A DNA stretch of 61,972 nucleotides from assembly GCF_000495795.1 (NCBI RefSeq), contig NZ_AWGD01000006.1:1-61972 (forward strand), in the 5' to 3' direction. Source of the DNA: Asticcacaulis sp. AC460. Its GTDB lineage: Bacteria > Pseudomonadota > Alphaproteobacteria > Caulobacterales > Caulobacteraceae. A program made the translations under genes and the position numbers. Positions 9,687 through 20,826 of the stretch are shown here, piece after piece. Under the pieces are notes generated by a model. The model saw nothing but the letters and a program-made list of their open reading frames with translations, searched no databases and was not told the origin of the DNA. Numbering within the stretch: the stretch's first letter is position 1; the number at the start of each line of letters is the position of its first letter.

Positions 9687-9750
9687 ATGTCCGACAATTA
9701 AGTCGAACCTATCTCGACGTCAGGGGAGCGTCAAGATTTTTGTCGGACAA
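9687..9750 (-). promoter_or_regulatory. Promoter of the GH43 gene flanked by two palindromic operators
   Basis: Reading on the minus strand, a -35 box TTGACG (9734-9729) and a -10 box TAGGTT (9711-9706) are separated by exactly 17 bases. The predicted start site is near 9699. The palindrome TTGTCGGACAA (9740-9750) lies just upstream of the -35 box, and its partner TGTCCGACA (9688-9696) lies just downstream of the start site. Their centres are 53 bases apart. The half-site form TTGTC-N-GACAA fits a dimeric repressor, for instance of the GntR/FadR type; the protein is not in this window. Confidence 0.6.
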
Positions 9751-9753
9751 ATA

Positions 9754-10578
9754 CTATCTGAATAGCGACAGCATGTAGGACTGTGACTGGTTTGCAATCG
9801 ACAGGGCCTGAATGGCCAGTTGCTGCTTGATCTGCAGAGCCTGCAGTTTGGTCGCTTCCTTGGCCATGTCGGCATCGACCAGCTTGCCGACAGCGCCGTC
9901 CATGGTGTCCTGGAGCTTACCGATAAAGGTGGCATGACGGTCCAGCGACTTCGACGACGTCCCCAGCCTGGCGAGAGCTGACGACATGTTGCCGATCGAG
10001 TCGTCCAGCGTACTGAGCAGCGCCTGGGCCGAAGTCGCCGTGGAAAAATCTGTGCTGGCGCCTAGGGTGATGATGCCGCCGCCCAGGGACATGTCTTCGG
10101 CGTCGACTGTCAGATGGCTGGTGCCCTGGGCATTGGCTATGGCGCCGACATTGGCGCGCGAACCATTTAGCAGGTTGATGCCGTTGAAGGTGGCGTTGGC
10201 GATCGTTTTGGTAATCTGGTTGCGGATGGCAGTGAAATCGGCCTTCAGGGCATCGCGGGACGTGGTGTCGAGCGAGGTGTCCGACGCCGCCAGCGCCTTC
10301 TCTTTCAAATCGCTCAGCATGTCCTGGATCGACTCGCCGGCCATCATGGCGACATCGACCGTGGACGAGGTTCGCGACAGAGACATTTTGACGGAATCGA
10401 GCGCCTTGATTTCGGCGCGCTGCGACTGGGCGATCGCGTAGATGGCGCCGTCGTCCTTGGCACTGCCCACCTTCAACCCCGTTGAGATACGGGTCTGCGT
10501 CACGCGCAGATCGGCCGTGATCTTATTCAGGTTCTGAAGGGCCACCATGGCGCCCAAATTGGTGTTGATGGAGTTCAT
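9754..10578 (-). CDS. Flagellin
   Basis: Encodes 274 residues, the size of the short Caulobacter flagellins. The N-terminal D0/D1 block (SINTNLGAMVALQNLNKI, RISTGLKVGSAKDDGA) and the C-terminal block (ATKLQALQIKQQLAIQALSI, ending YMLSLFR) are well conserved, while the central variable region is very short. It forms the flagellar filament after export through the flagellar type III apparatus. No other flagellar gene is nearby, so this is an isolated flagellin copy. I looked for sigma-54 (TGGC-N8-TGC) and sigma-28 promoters in the 76 bases upstream and saw no convincing match. Confidence 0.96.
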   Translation of the reverse strand: MNSINTNLGAMVALQNLNKITADLRVTQTRISTGLKVGSAKDDGAIYAIAQSQRAEIKALDSVKMSLSRTSSTVDVAMMAGESIQDMLSDLKEKALAASDTSLDTTSRDALKADFTAIRNQITKTIANATFNGINLLNGSRANVGAIANAQGTSHLTVDAEDMSLGGGIITLGASTDFSTATSAQALLSTLDDSIGNMSSALARLGTSSKSLDRHATFIGKLQDTMDGAVGKLVDADMAKEATKLQALQIKQQLAIQALSIANQSQSYMLSLFR

Positions 10579-10654
10579 CTTCCCGAACCATCCCCCGACC
10601 TTCTGTCGCGGGTACCGATAGTATGGCAGGGAAACGCTAACGCATTTTAAAGAA

Positions 10655-11734
10655 TTACGGTTTTACCGCAGACTGATCGATTTCGCGGTTGGTGGCTGGC
10701 CGGCTGACCTTGTCGAACAGGGTCTGCAGCTTCATCTTGGCCGCTTCGATCTCCGGCAGATTGGTCGGCGCCGTGGCCGTGTTGCCTTCGGTCCCGGTAT
10801 CTGACGGCGTGGTGTCGGTCCTGTCCGTGGGCCGGCCGCCGCCACGTGGCGGGGTCTTGCCGGTCGTTCCGCCGGTATTGATGCCTTGGGTGTTACCGAG
10901 GCTGGGGGCTTGGGCGCCGGTGCTCTGGCCTGGTATTTTCGGCCCGCCGTCATTGCCACCGCGGCCGCCGCCCGTGGCTTCGGAATCGCGCGACGAGTCC
11001 CCGCTGCCGCCGTCGTCCGGAGTGCCACCGGAGTCGTCGGTATCATCGCTATCATCTGTACCGCCGGAATCGTCGGTGTTGTCACCGCCGCCGACCGCGC
11101 CCTTGCCCTTGGCGGGCTTGCCATCGTCTTCGGGTTTGTCGCCGGCAGGTGGCGCGGTGTTCGTCTGGGTGGCCGGCCCCGTGCCAAAACCAACATAGGG
11201 CTGTTTGTCGCGCTCAGGCGTGGTCTTCTTGACCGCGCCGTCCTGGTCGAGGGCGGGACCTTGGGTGCCCTGATCGCCAGGCCCGGTGCCGAAACCGACA
11301 TAGGGCTGTTTATCGCGTTCCGGTGTGCCCTTCTTGCCCTCCCCGGCTTGGCCGAAGCCAACAGGGGGCGACTGGACAAAACCATCGCGCGGCGGCGGGG
11401 TTGCACCGGAACCGGCATAGAGGTCGGTGCTTCCGTCGTCCTCAGGTTCCGCGCCGGCGGACGGATCAGTGGTGCCTCGGGCGCGATCCTTGTCGTCCTC
11501 GATCTTCGGCTTCAGCTCGACATTGTCGTAAATCCGCGGCTGGAGATTGGGCGTCTGACCGGGCTCGGGCGCACCTTGCGGAGCGTTGGACGGCCGGGTG
11601 TCGTTGCGCTCGGCGGCGCTTTGGGTCGCCTTAGCCTTTGCGGCCGATTTAACCGGCGCCTTGTCCTGGGCATAGGCGGTAGTGGTGAGGCCCAGGGCCA
11701 GTATCGATGCAAGCACAGTACGGACGTAATTCAT
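10655..11734 (-). CDS. Acidic, Gly/Pro/Asp-rich secreted protein of unknown function
   Basis: Encodes 359 residues. A signal peptide (MNYVRTVLASILALGLTTTAYA) precedes a low-complexity, probably disordered chain. It contains two near-identical 16-residue copies of TPERDKQPYVGFGTGP, a Ser/Asp/Gly run (DDSGGTDDSDDTDDSGG) and a Gly/Arg/Pro-rich part. Only the last 40 residues (LPEIEAAKMKLQTLFDKVSR) look helical. I do not recognise a family. The start at 11734 has GGAGG five bases upstream and begins the signal peptide; an upstream ATG seven codons earlier lacks these. It lies downstream of aspS on the same strand but is separated by a palindrome element, so it is probably a separate transcript. 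Confidence 0.7.
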   Translation of the reverse strand: MNYVRTVLASILALGLTTTAYAQDKAPVKSAAKAKATQSAAERNDTRPSNAPQGAPEPGQTPNLQPRIYDNVELKPKIEDDKDRARGTTDPSAGAEPEDDGSTDLYAGSGATPPPRDGFVQSPPVGFGQAGEGKKGTPERDKQPYVGFGTGPGDQGTQGPALDQDGAVKKTTPERDKQPYVGFGTGPATQTNTAPPAGDKPEDDGKPAKGKGAVGGGDNTDDSGGTDDSDDTDDSGGTPDDGGSGDSSRDSEATGGGRGGNDGGPKIPGQSTGAQAPSLGNTQGINTGGTTGKTPPRGGGRPTDRTDTTPSDTGTEGNTATAPTNLPEIEAAKMKLQTLFDKVSRPATNREIDQSAVKP

Positions 11735-11804
11735 CTGCCCCTCCCCGGTGGCCATTATGGGGCGACGTTAGTCCATTTTGCGAACGGAGGGAAGCTTGGT
11801 TAAC

Positions 11805-11930
11805 AAATGGGGTGTGGGGTCCGCGACCCCACAAAATCTTTATTTTCCTTCCTTAGACCTTCGCCCTCAAAGGGGGCGAGGTCTAAGGAAGAAAGGGGAA
11901 GACTTGGGGCCGCAGGCCCCAAACCCCATA
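11805..11930. repeat. Nested palindrome element, copy B
   Basis: The left arm ATGGGGTGTGGGGTCCGCGA starts at 11807. The central stem pairs TTCCTTAGACCT(T)CGCCC (11847-11865) with GGGCGAGGTCTAAGGAA (11874-11890). The right arm (11903-11929) reads TTGGGGCCGCAGGCCCCAAA then CCCCAT. It lies downstream of aspS, and upstream of the acidic protein gene, on the same strand. It probably acts as an aspS terminator or 3'-end structure. Confidence 0.8.
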
Positions 11931-11932
11931 AG

Positions 11933-13729
11933 TTAGCCAACCTTGATCGGCAGCGCCGTCCGGATATGCAGTTCCTTCAACTGCTTATCCAGCGCATCCG
12001 ACGGCGCGCTCATCATCACGTCCTGGCCCTGCTGGTTCAGCGGGAAGGCGATGACTTCGCGAATGGCCGTCTGACCGGCCAGCAGCATCACGATCCGGTC
12101 GATACCCGGCGCCAGACCACCGTGCGGCGGGGCGCCGTACTTGAACGCGTTCAGCATGCCGCCGAACTGCGACTCGACCACGTCATGACCATAGCCGGCG
12201 ATCTCGAACGCCTTCAGCATGATCTCCTGCTTGTGGTTCCGGATTGCGCCCGAACACAGCTCATAGCCATTGCAGACGATGTCGTACTGATAGGCCAGGA
12301 TCTCGCGCGGATCCTTGTTGAGCAGCGCATCCATCTCGCCCTGCGGCATCGAGAACGGGTTGTGCGAGAAGTCGATCTTCCTCTCTTCGTCGTTCCATTC
12401 GAACATCGGGAAGTCGACAATCCAGCAGAAGCGGAATTGATCCTCATCCACCAGGCCCAAGTCCGTACCAACCTTGGTGCGCGCCAGCCCGGCGAACTTG
12501 ACGAACTCCTCGACCTTGCCGGCCACGAAGAAAGCGGCATCGCCATTGCCCAGGCCCAGTTGCTGACGCAACGCCTCGGTACGTTCCTCGCCGATGTTCT
12601 TGGCGATCGGACCGGCGGCTTCCAGACCTTCCGAAGCGCCTTCCGGCGTCCGCCAGAAGATATAGCCCAGGCCCTTTTGACCCTCGCCCTGCGCCCACGA
12701 ATTCATCTTGTCGCAGAAGGCGCGCGAACCACCGGTCTTGGCCGGAATAGCCCACACAGCCGTACCGTCCTGCTCCAGGATTGAGGCGAACACCTTGAAG
12801 CCCGAGCCGGCGAAATGCACCGACACGTCCTGCATCTCAATCGGGTTGCGCAAATCCGGTTTATCCGAACCGTACTTAGAAATCGCTTCCTTGTACGGAA
12901 TACGCTGGAACGGGTAGGACGACACGCGCTTGCCATCGCCGAACTCGGTGAACAGGCCATGCATGACCGGCTCAATCGCAGCAAAAACATCCTCTTGCGT
13001 CACGAAGCTCATCTCGACGTCGAGCTGGTAGAACTCCAGCGAACGGTCGGCGCGCAGGTCCTCGTCGCGGAAACACGGCGCGATCTGGAAATAGCGATCG
13101 AAGCCCGACACCATCAGCAACTGCTTGAACTGCTGCGGCGCCTGGGGCAGCGCATAGAACTTGCCTGGATGCATCCGCGACGGCACCAGGAAGTCGCGCG
13201 CGCCTTCCGGCGACGATGCCGTCAGGATCGGTGTCTGGTATTCCAGGAAGCCCTGGTCGACCATGCGGTTGCGGATCGACTGGATCACCTTGGACCGCAG
13301 CACGATGTTCCTGTGCAGGGTCTCGCGGCGCAGGTCCAGGAAGCGGTTCTTCAAACGGACCTCTTCCGGATAGTCCGGCTCACCGAACACCGGCAGCGGC
13401 AGCTCAGCGGCTTCCGACAGGATCTCGACCTCGACCACGCGGACCTCGACCTCGCCCGTATCCAGATTGGCATTGAAGGTCTCGGGATCACGTGCCACGA
13501 CATTGCCGTCGACACGGATCACGCTCTCGGCGCGCAGGCGTTCGACCTTGGCAAAGCCCGGCGACGACGGATTGAACACCAGTTGCGTGATGCCGTAATG
13601 GTCGCGCAGGTCGATGAACAGCAGGCCGCCGAAGTCGCGCTTGCGGTGGACCCAGCCGGACAGGCGCGCCTGGGAACCGGCATCGGTCAGGCGCAGGGCG
13701 CCACAAGTATGGGAACGATAGATGTGCAT
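11933..13729 (-). CDS. aspS: Aspartyl-tRNA synthetase (probably nondiscriminating type)
   Basis: Encodes 598 residues, the bacterial AspRS length. It attaches Asp to tRNA-Asp, and in alphaproteobacteria often to tRNA-Asn as well when gatCAB is present. An OB-fold anticodon-binding domain ([20 protein letters not shown]) is followed by the class II core: motif 1 around [20 protein letters not shown], motif 2 [20 protein letters not shown] and motif 3 near [14 protein letters not shown]. The bacterial GAD insertion domain is present. The ATG at 13729 gives the family N-terminus [13 protein letters not shown]; a TTG three codons upstream is less likely. It is divergent from hdaA across about 160 bases, and a palindrome element follows its stop. 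Confidence 0.97.
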   Translation of the reverse strand: MHIYRSHTCGALRLTDAGSQARLSGWVHRKRDFGGLLFIDLRDHYGITQLVFNPSSPGFAKVERLRAESVIRVDGNVVARDPETFNANLDTGEVEVRVVEVEILSEAAELPLPVFGEPDYPEEVRLKNRFLDLRRETLHRNIVLRSKVIQSIRNRMVDQGFLEYQTPILTASSPEGARDFLVPSRMHPGKFYALPQAPQQFKQLLMVSGFDRYFQIAPCFRDEDLRADRSLEFYQLDVEMSFVTQEDVFAAIEPVMHGLFTEFGDGKRVSSYPFQRIPYKEAISKYGSDKPDLRNPIEMQDVSVHFAGSGFKVFASILEQDGTAVWAIPAKTGGSRAFCDKMNSWAQGEGQKGLGYIFWRTPEGASEGLEAAGPIAKNIGEERTEALRQQLGLGNGDAAFFVAGKVEEFVKFAGLARTKVGTDLGLVDEDQFRFCWIVDFPMFEWNDEERKIDFSHNPFSMPQGEMDALLNKDPREILAYQYDIVCNGYELCSGAIRNHKQEIMLKAFEIAGYGHDVVESQFGGMLNAFKYGAPPHGGLAPGIDRIVMLLAGQTAIREVIAFPLNQQGQDVMMSAPSDALDKQLKELHIRTALPIKVG

Positions 13730-13829
13730 AGGTCGCAAAGCCCGGAATAAGCTTGTAAATCAGGCCGCGTAGGGCACATGATGCGCCCATAATGTCAAGT
13801 CGAAAGACTATAAACAAACACCTGACCGG

Positions 13830-13838
13830 TCATCCACA
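13830..13838 (+). promoter_or_regulatory. Candidate DnaA box upstream of hdaA
   Basis: TCATCCACA differs by one base from the consensus TTATCCACA and lies 55 bases before the hdaA start. In Caulobacter crescentus, hdaA transcription is known to be promoted by DnaA, so a box here would fit a feedback loop. The assignment to this site is inferred. Confidence 0.4.
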
Positions 13839-13892
13839 AGTCGCATAACCCTGCACATTGTCATTGCCGATTGTAACCCTTAGATTCGCGCC

Positions 13893-14564
13893 ATGATCCG
13901 GCAACTCCCGCTCGACCTTGAACGCCCCGACCGATTCTCCCGCGACAGCTTCGCGACGAATGCGGCCCTGCAAGACGTGCTTGATGTCCTGCTCAATCCG
14001 CAGGACTGGATCAGCCCGCACCTGATCCTGCACGGCCCGGCCGGCACGGGCAAGACCCACCTGGCCCATGTCTTCGCCGCCGAAACCGGCGCGCGCCTTT
14101 TAGCGCCTGATGACACCCGCCAACTCGACCTCGCCACCCTGGGCGGCAGCTATGTCGTCGACGACGCCGAAATCGCCTCCGAAGAAGCCCTCTTTCACCT
14201 CAGCAATCACGTTCAAAAAACGGGACAGCAACTTGTACTGACAACGAAAAAACAGCCGATCGTTTGGCAGACCGCCCTGCCCGACCTGACGTCGCGCCTG
14301 CGCGCCATGCGGCTGATCGTTTTGCCCGAACCCGACGAGGAACTCCTGGCCGCCGTTTTGAAGAGACTGTTCGCCCAGCGTTTCATCCAGCCCAGCGACG
14401 ACACCCTGGCCTACCTGTCGGCGCGCATCGAACGCTCCGTACCCTCGGCACAAAAAATTGTCACAGAGCTGGAGCACCATGCCAACGGCCGGGCGTTCAA
14501 CAAGACTCTGATCCGCGATTTCCTGGAACAGAGCGAAACCTTGTTTGACGACGACGACCTTTAA
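13893..14564 (+). CDS. hdaA: DnaA regulatory inactivator HdaA
   Basis: Encodes 223 residues, a short DnaA-like AAA+ protein. HdaA binds the replisome sliding clamp and stimulates ATP hydrolysis by DnaA, preventing re-initiation. The clamp-binding motif QLPLDL sits at residues 4-9, the Walker A motif GPAGTGKT at 48-55 and the Walker B motif VVDDAE near 88-93. The arginine-finger region follows ([12 protein letters not shown]). The DnaA DNA-binding domain IV is absent, as expected. It is followed after 32 bases by ppk, and the order hdaA-ppk-ppx is a Caulobacteraceae arrangement. A possible DnaA box lies upstream. Confidence 0.95.
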   Translation: MIRQLPLDLERPDRFSRDSFATNAALQDVLDVLLNPQDWISPHLILHGPAGTGKTHLAHVFAAETGARLLAPDDTRQLDLATLGGSYVVDDAEIASEEALFHLSNHVQKTGQQLVLTTKKQPIVWQTALPDLTSRLRAMRLIVLPEPDEELLAAVLKRLFAQRFIQPSDDTLAYLSARIERSVPSAQKIVTELEHHANGRAFNKTLIRDFLEQSETLFDDDDL

Positions 14565-14596
14565 AAAACATCCGTTATTTAGTTTTTCGCCGTAAG

Positions 14597-16873
<2,277 letters not shown>

Positions 16874-16954
16874 GCGTACACCCTATTTCCCTATTGCGCC
16901 TTTCGTCCAAAACGGCCATACGCGGCCGGTGAGTACAGCACGGGAGACCGCGTC

Positions 16955-18436
16955 TTGGCGAACTACAATACGGCCGTCATCGACATCGGGTCCAACTCCG
17001 TCCGCCTCGTCACCTATCGCATCGAAGGCCGCTCCATCTGGCCGGTCTATAACGAAAAAGTCCTGGCCGGCCTGGGTCGCAACCTGGGCACTACGGGTGC
17101 GTTGAATCCCGATGGTTGCCGCGAAACCCTGATCGCCCTGCGCCGTTTCCGCGCCATCATCGATTCCTACCATCTCGAACAGGTTCACACCGTCGCCACA
17201 GCCGCCATCCGCGAAGCCAGCGATGGCGCCGCCTTTGCCGACGCGATCCGCAGCGAAAGTGGCTTCGAAGTCCGCGTCCTTACTGGCGCCGAAGAGGCCC
17301 ACTACTCCGCCCTGGGCGTTCTGTGCGGCCAGGCCGAAGCCCTAGGTGTGGTCGGCGACCTGGGCGGATCTTCGCTGGAACTGATCGACCTCAACGGCGA
17401 AGATGCGTTCAAGGGCATCACCCTGCCACTGGGCCCGTTCGCCCTGGGCGCACCCGCGCCGATCCTGATCGAGCATACCCGCAAGCGCATTGTCGAGGTG
17501 CTGGCGCCGCATCGCGAGCGCTTCCACCAGAAGACCTTCCACGCTGTCGGCGGCGCCTGGCGCAACCTCGCCGTGATCTGGATGCAGAAGGCGAACTACC
17601 CGCTGCAAATCGTTCAACAATTTGAACTTCCGGCGCGTGAGGCTCTGAATATCGCCCGGCTGATCGCTTCGCAGTCGCCGGGATCATTGGAAAAGATCAA
17701 GGGCGTCACCAAGCGCCGGATGGAAAACCTGTCCTATGCTGCTCTGGTGTTACAGTGCCTGATCGAGACCTTCGAGTTCCAGACCGTCTGTTTCTCGGCC
17801 AACGGCCTGCGCGAAGGCCTGCTGTTCGATAATCTGGCGCCCGAACTGAAGGCCCGCGACCCCCTGCTCGAAGGTTGTGCGGCGCTTGGGGCGCGACTCG
17901 GGATTTCCAACGACATCGGCCCTGCCCTGTCGCAATGGACTAAGGACTTCTATCAGTCGACCGACGACGTCCTGATCGAACGTCCGGATCCGCGGCTAAT
18001 CCGCGCCGCCGCCAAGCTGGCCGATATCGGCGCGACCCTGCATCCGGATCACCGTGCCGACCTGGTCTGTGATCAAGTGCTGCGCGCGCCCATCCCAGGC
18101 CAAAACCATGCCGAGCGCGTTTTCCTGGCCTGCACCCTGTTCACCCGTTATGCCGGCGAAGCCTATCTGAAAGAACCGGTGCTGATCGACCGCATCCTGG
18201 GGCAAGACGGTCTGGCCCGGGCGACGCAACTGGGCCTGACCCTTCGCCTGGGCTGCGACCTGTCGGCCAAGTCGGCGAGTTTGCTGAATAACGCCCACCT
18301 GCTGCAGCAGGACCGTAACCTGGTGCTGGAAGCCAAGGCCGGCTGGGAAGACCTGCTGCTTGGCGAACAAACGCGCAAACGCGCCAAGGCGCTGGCCAAT
18401 GCGTTGCGGCTGAACCTGAAGATGGGCAGCTACTAG
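16955..18436 (+). CDS. ppx: Ppx/GppA family exopolyphosphatase
   Basis: Encodes 493 residues. Ppx/GppA enzymes remove terminal phosphates from polyphosphate or hydrolyse pppGpp. The actin-fold signature is at the N-terminus (AVIDIGSNSVRLV), and the second phosphate loop VVGDLGGSSLELI lies near residue 130. The C-terminal half is an all-helical HD-like domain. The start is a TTG preceded by GGGAG at an eight-base gap, and the next codons give the family start MANYNTAVIDIGS. Adjacent ppk argues for polyphosphate as substrate. Its stop overlaps the stop of rnd on the other strand (shared CTAG at 18433-18436). Confidence 0.93.
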   Translation: MANYNTAVIDIGSNSVRLVTYRIEGRSIWPVYNEKVLAGLGRNLGTTGALNPDGCRETLIALRRFRAIIDSYHLEQVHTVATAAIREASDGAAFADAIRSESGFEVRVLTGAEEAHYSALGVLCGQAEALGVVGDLGGSSLELIDLNGEDAFKGITLPLGPFALGAPAPILIEHTRKRIVEVLAPHRERFHQKTFHAVGGAWRNLAVIWMQKANYPLQIVQQFELPAREALNIARLIASQSPGSLEKIKGVTKRRMENLSYAALVLQCLIETFEFQTVCFSANGLREGLLFDNLAPELKARDPLLEGCAALGARLGISNDIGPALSQWTKDFYQSTDDVLIERPDPRLIRAAAKLADIGATLHPDHRADLVCDQVLRAPIPGQNHAERVFLACTLFTRYAGEAYLKEPVLIDRILGQDGLARATQLGLTLRLGCDLSAKSASLLNNAHLLQQDRNLVLEAKAGWEDLLLGEQTRKRAKALANALRLNLKMGSY

Positions 18437-19581
18437 TCGAGTTCGACGACCTCGACCTTGCTGCCGTTAAGCACCAGGGCCAGTTCGCCGCGCTTCAAGC
18501 GCAGGGCGTCCTCGCCGAACACCTTACGGCGCCAGCCGGTCAGCGCCGGCACGTCGGCCTTGTCGTCGAGCGCGATCTTTTCCAGATCGGCCACCGTCGC
18601 CAGAAGCTTGGGCGCGACGCCCTCCTCTTCGCAGCGAATCCGCAGCAGCACCTTCAGCAATTCGACCACTGAAGCCGGCACCTGAACCGGGGGAGCCGAC
18701 TTTTCGACCTTCGGAGCATATTGCTCAGGGTTCTTCAGGACATTGCGGATGATTTCGGTCAAGTCGACGCCAAACTTGGAGGCGCCAAAGCCCTTCGAGG
18801 TTGAACGCAGGTGGTCGAAGGCCGCCGGATCAGTCGGCAGTTGGGTGGCGATCTCGTCGACGCCCTCGTCCTTCAGGATACGACCGCGCGGCATGTCGCG
18901 TTCCTGCGCCATGCGTTCGCGCCAGGCCGCAACCTGAGCAAAAACAGCCATATATTTGACCGAGTTTTTGCGCGGCCGCAGGCGGCGCCAGGCATCATCC
19001 GGGTTGGTCGAATACAGGGCCGGGTCGCACAGGTCGATCATTTCGGCCGAGACCCATTCCAAACGGCCTTCGCGGGCCAGGCGGTCGCGCAGCTTCGGAT
19101 AGACCTTGGCCAGATGGGTCACATCACCCAGGGCGTATTGAAGTTGCTGCTCGGACAGCGGGCGGCGCGACCAGTCGGTGAATCGCGAACCCTTGTCGAT
19201 ATCGATCTTCAATTTCTGGCGAACCAGCGAATCATAGGCCACCTGATCGCCGTAACCGGCGGCCATGGCGGCCACCTGGGTGTCGAAGATCGGCTTGGGC
19301 ATGGTGCCCAGGTTGAAGAAGATTTCCATGTCCTGACGGCAGGCATGAAAGACCTTCAGGATCTTTTCATCCGCCAGGATGTCCAGAAATGGCTTTAAAT
19401 CCAGCGACTTGGCCAGCGGATCGATGATCGCGGCGTGATCTTCACTGGCGGCCTGAATCAGGCACAGCTTGGGCCAGTAGGTCGTCTCGCGCATGAATTC
19501 GGTGTCGACCGTGATGAAGGGTGCGGATTTTATCGCATCACAAAAAGCGATCAGGTCATTGGTATTTGTAATTGGAGTCAT
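18433..19581 (-). CDS. rnd: Ribonuclease D
   Basis: Encodes 382 residues. RNase D is a 3'-5' exoribonuclease that trims tRNA precursors and other stable RNAs. Exonuclease motif I (VDTEFMRETTYWP, Asp26 and Glu28) and motif III with tyrosine (SEQQLQYALGDVTHLAKVY) mark it as a DEDDy enzyme. An HRDC domain follows near residues 210-290 (WRRLRPRKNSVKYMAVFAQV onwards). It converges on ppx with overlapping stop codons and is divergent from purM, with only about 60 bases between the two starts. No strong ribosome binding site precedes the ATG. Confidence 0.95.
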   Translation of the reverse strand: MTPITNTNDLIAFCDAIKSAPFITVDTEFMRETTYWPKLCLIQAASEDHAAIIDPLAKSLDLKPFLDILADEKILKVFHACRQDMEIFFNLGTMPKPIFDTQVAAMAAGYGDQVAYDSLVRQKLKIDIDKGSRFTDWSRRPLSEQQLQYALGDVTHLAKVYPKLRDRLAREGRLEWVSAEMIDLCDPALYSTNPDDAWRRLRPRKNSVKYMAVFAQVAAWRERMAQERDMPRGRILKDEGVDEIATQLPTDPAAFDHLRSTSKGFGASKFGVDLTEIIRNVLKNPEQYAPKVEKSAPPVQVPASVVELLKVLLRIRCEEEGVAPKLLATVADLEKIALDDKADVPALTGWRRKVFGEDALRLKRGELALVLNGSKVEVVELD

Positions 19582-19641
19582 TTTGTCGCTATAGCAGAGC
19601 GCAAACGCCTCCCAAACCCCATTTTACAGGATTTTTCACGA

Positions 19642-20676
19642 ATGTCCGAACTGAAAAACGGCCTGACCTATGCCGCGTCGGGCGTCGATATCGATGCCGG
19701 CGAGGCGCTGGTCGATGCCATCAAGCCTTTGGCCAAGTCGACGCGCCGTCCCGGCGCCGAGGCCAGCCTGGGCGGGTTCGGCGCTCTGTTCGACCTGAAG
19801 GCTGCCGGTTATGACGATCCGCTGATCGTCACCACCACCGACGGCGTCGGTACCAAGCTCAAGATCGCCATCGAAACCCATCGCCACGACACGGTCGGCA
19901 TCGACCTGGTCGCCATGTGTGTCAACGACCTGCTGGCCCAGGGCGCGGAACCGCTGATGTTCCTCGACTACTACGCCACCTCGAAGCTTGAGGTCGATGT
20001 CGCCCGCCGGGTCGTCGCCGGAATCGCCGAAGGTTGCAAGCGCGCCGGCTGCGCCCTGGTCGGCGGTGAGACTGCCGAAATGCCCGGCATGTACGGCGAC
20101 AGCGATTACGACCTGGCCGGTTTCTCGGTCGGCGCGGTCAATCGTGACGGCGTGTTGCCGAAACTGGATGACCAGCGCGAGGGCGACCTGATCATCGGCC
20201 TGGCTTCGTCGGGCCCCCACTCCAACGGCTATTCGTTGATCCGCAAGGTCGTCGAGGTCGCCGGTTTGACCTGGTCGTCGCCGGCGCCGTTCGCCAAGGA
20301 CCTGTCCCTGGCCCAGGCCCTGCTGGAGCCGACGCGGATCTATATCAAGTCGGTCTTGCCTTTGATGAAGGCCGGTTTGATCAAGGGCGGCGCCCATATC
20401 ACCGGCGGCGGTTTGATCGAAAACCCCGACCGGGCCGTGCGCGACTTCCTGACGGCGCAGTTCGATTTCGACGGCTGGAATTTTCCGCCGGTGTTCGAAT
20501 GGCTGATGCAGGCAGGCGGAATCGACAAGCACGAGATGCTGCGGACCTTCAACTGCGGCGTCGGGTTCGTGCTGTATGTCAGCCCGAAGAACGCCGATGC
20601 GGTGCTGTCGGCCTTGCTGGACGCCGGCGAGGACGCGTTCATCTGCGGCCAGTTGGCGGCGGTTGAAGGCAAGTAG
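19642..20676 (+). CDS. purM: Phosphoribosylformylglycinamidine cyclo-ligase (AIR synthetase)
   Basis: Encodes 344 residues. The enzyme catalyses the fifth step of purine synthesis, closing the imidazole ring of AIR with ATP. Family landmarks are TYAASGVDIDAGEALV at the start, DGVGTKLKIA, VAMCVNDLLAQGAEPLMFLD, GGETAEMPGMY and ASSGPHSNGYSLIR. The true start is the ATG at 19642; the longer reading frame runs back into rnd on the other strand and has no family support. purN, usually its neighbour in related genomes, is about 8 kb away on the opposite strand here. Confidence 0.97.
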   Translation: MSELKNGLTYAASGVDIDAGEALVDAIKPLAKSTRRPGAEASLGGFGALFDLKAAGYDDPLIVTTTDGVGTKLKIAIETHRHDTVGIDLVAMCVNDLLAQGAEPLMFLDYYATSKLEVDVARRVVAGIAEGCKRAGCALVGGETAEMPGMYGDSDYDLAGFSVGAVNRDGVLPKLDDQREGDLIIGLASSGPHSNGYSLIRKVVEVAGLTWSSPAPFAKDLSLAQALLEPTRIYIKSVLPLMKAGLIKGGAHITGGGLIENPDRAVRDFLTAQFDFDGWNFPPVFEWLMQAGGIDKHEMLRTFNCGVGFVLYVSPKNADAVLSALLDAGEDAFICGQLAAVEGK

Positions 20677-20681
20677 GATTT

Positions 20682-20808
20682 ACCACGGATGGCACTGAAA
20701 TGCCGCTGTGCGGCAGCCTTCCGTGGTTAAACCCTTACTGTCATTTCCACTTCACAATCGGTTGAAAATTCAAACAAAGTTCGTGCCAGTTCGTGCCGTT
20801 CGTGGTTA
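20682..20808. repeat. Intergenic palindrome and short TTCGTG-type repeat between purM and holC
   Basis: The 150-base gap after purM holds a nested hairpin, ACCACGGA/TCCGTGGT (20682-20727) around TGCCG/CGGCA. Further on, at 20777-20808, GTTCGTG occurs three times in a row, ending TTCGTGGTTA. A reverse-complement relative lies at 61861-61893 at the right end of the window. The two copies suggest a dispersed intergenic repeat. Confidence 0.6.
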
Positions 20809-20826
20809 GACTTCGACCTGACTCAC

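Noticed and set aside
19435..19641. A 69-codon N-terminal extension of purM
   Set aside because: It overlaps the start of rnd on the other strand, and PurM families begin at the ATG at 19642.
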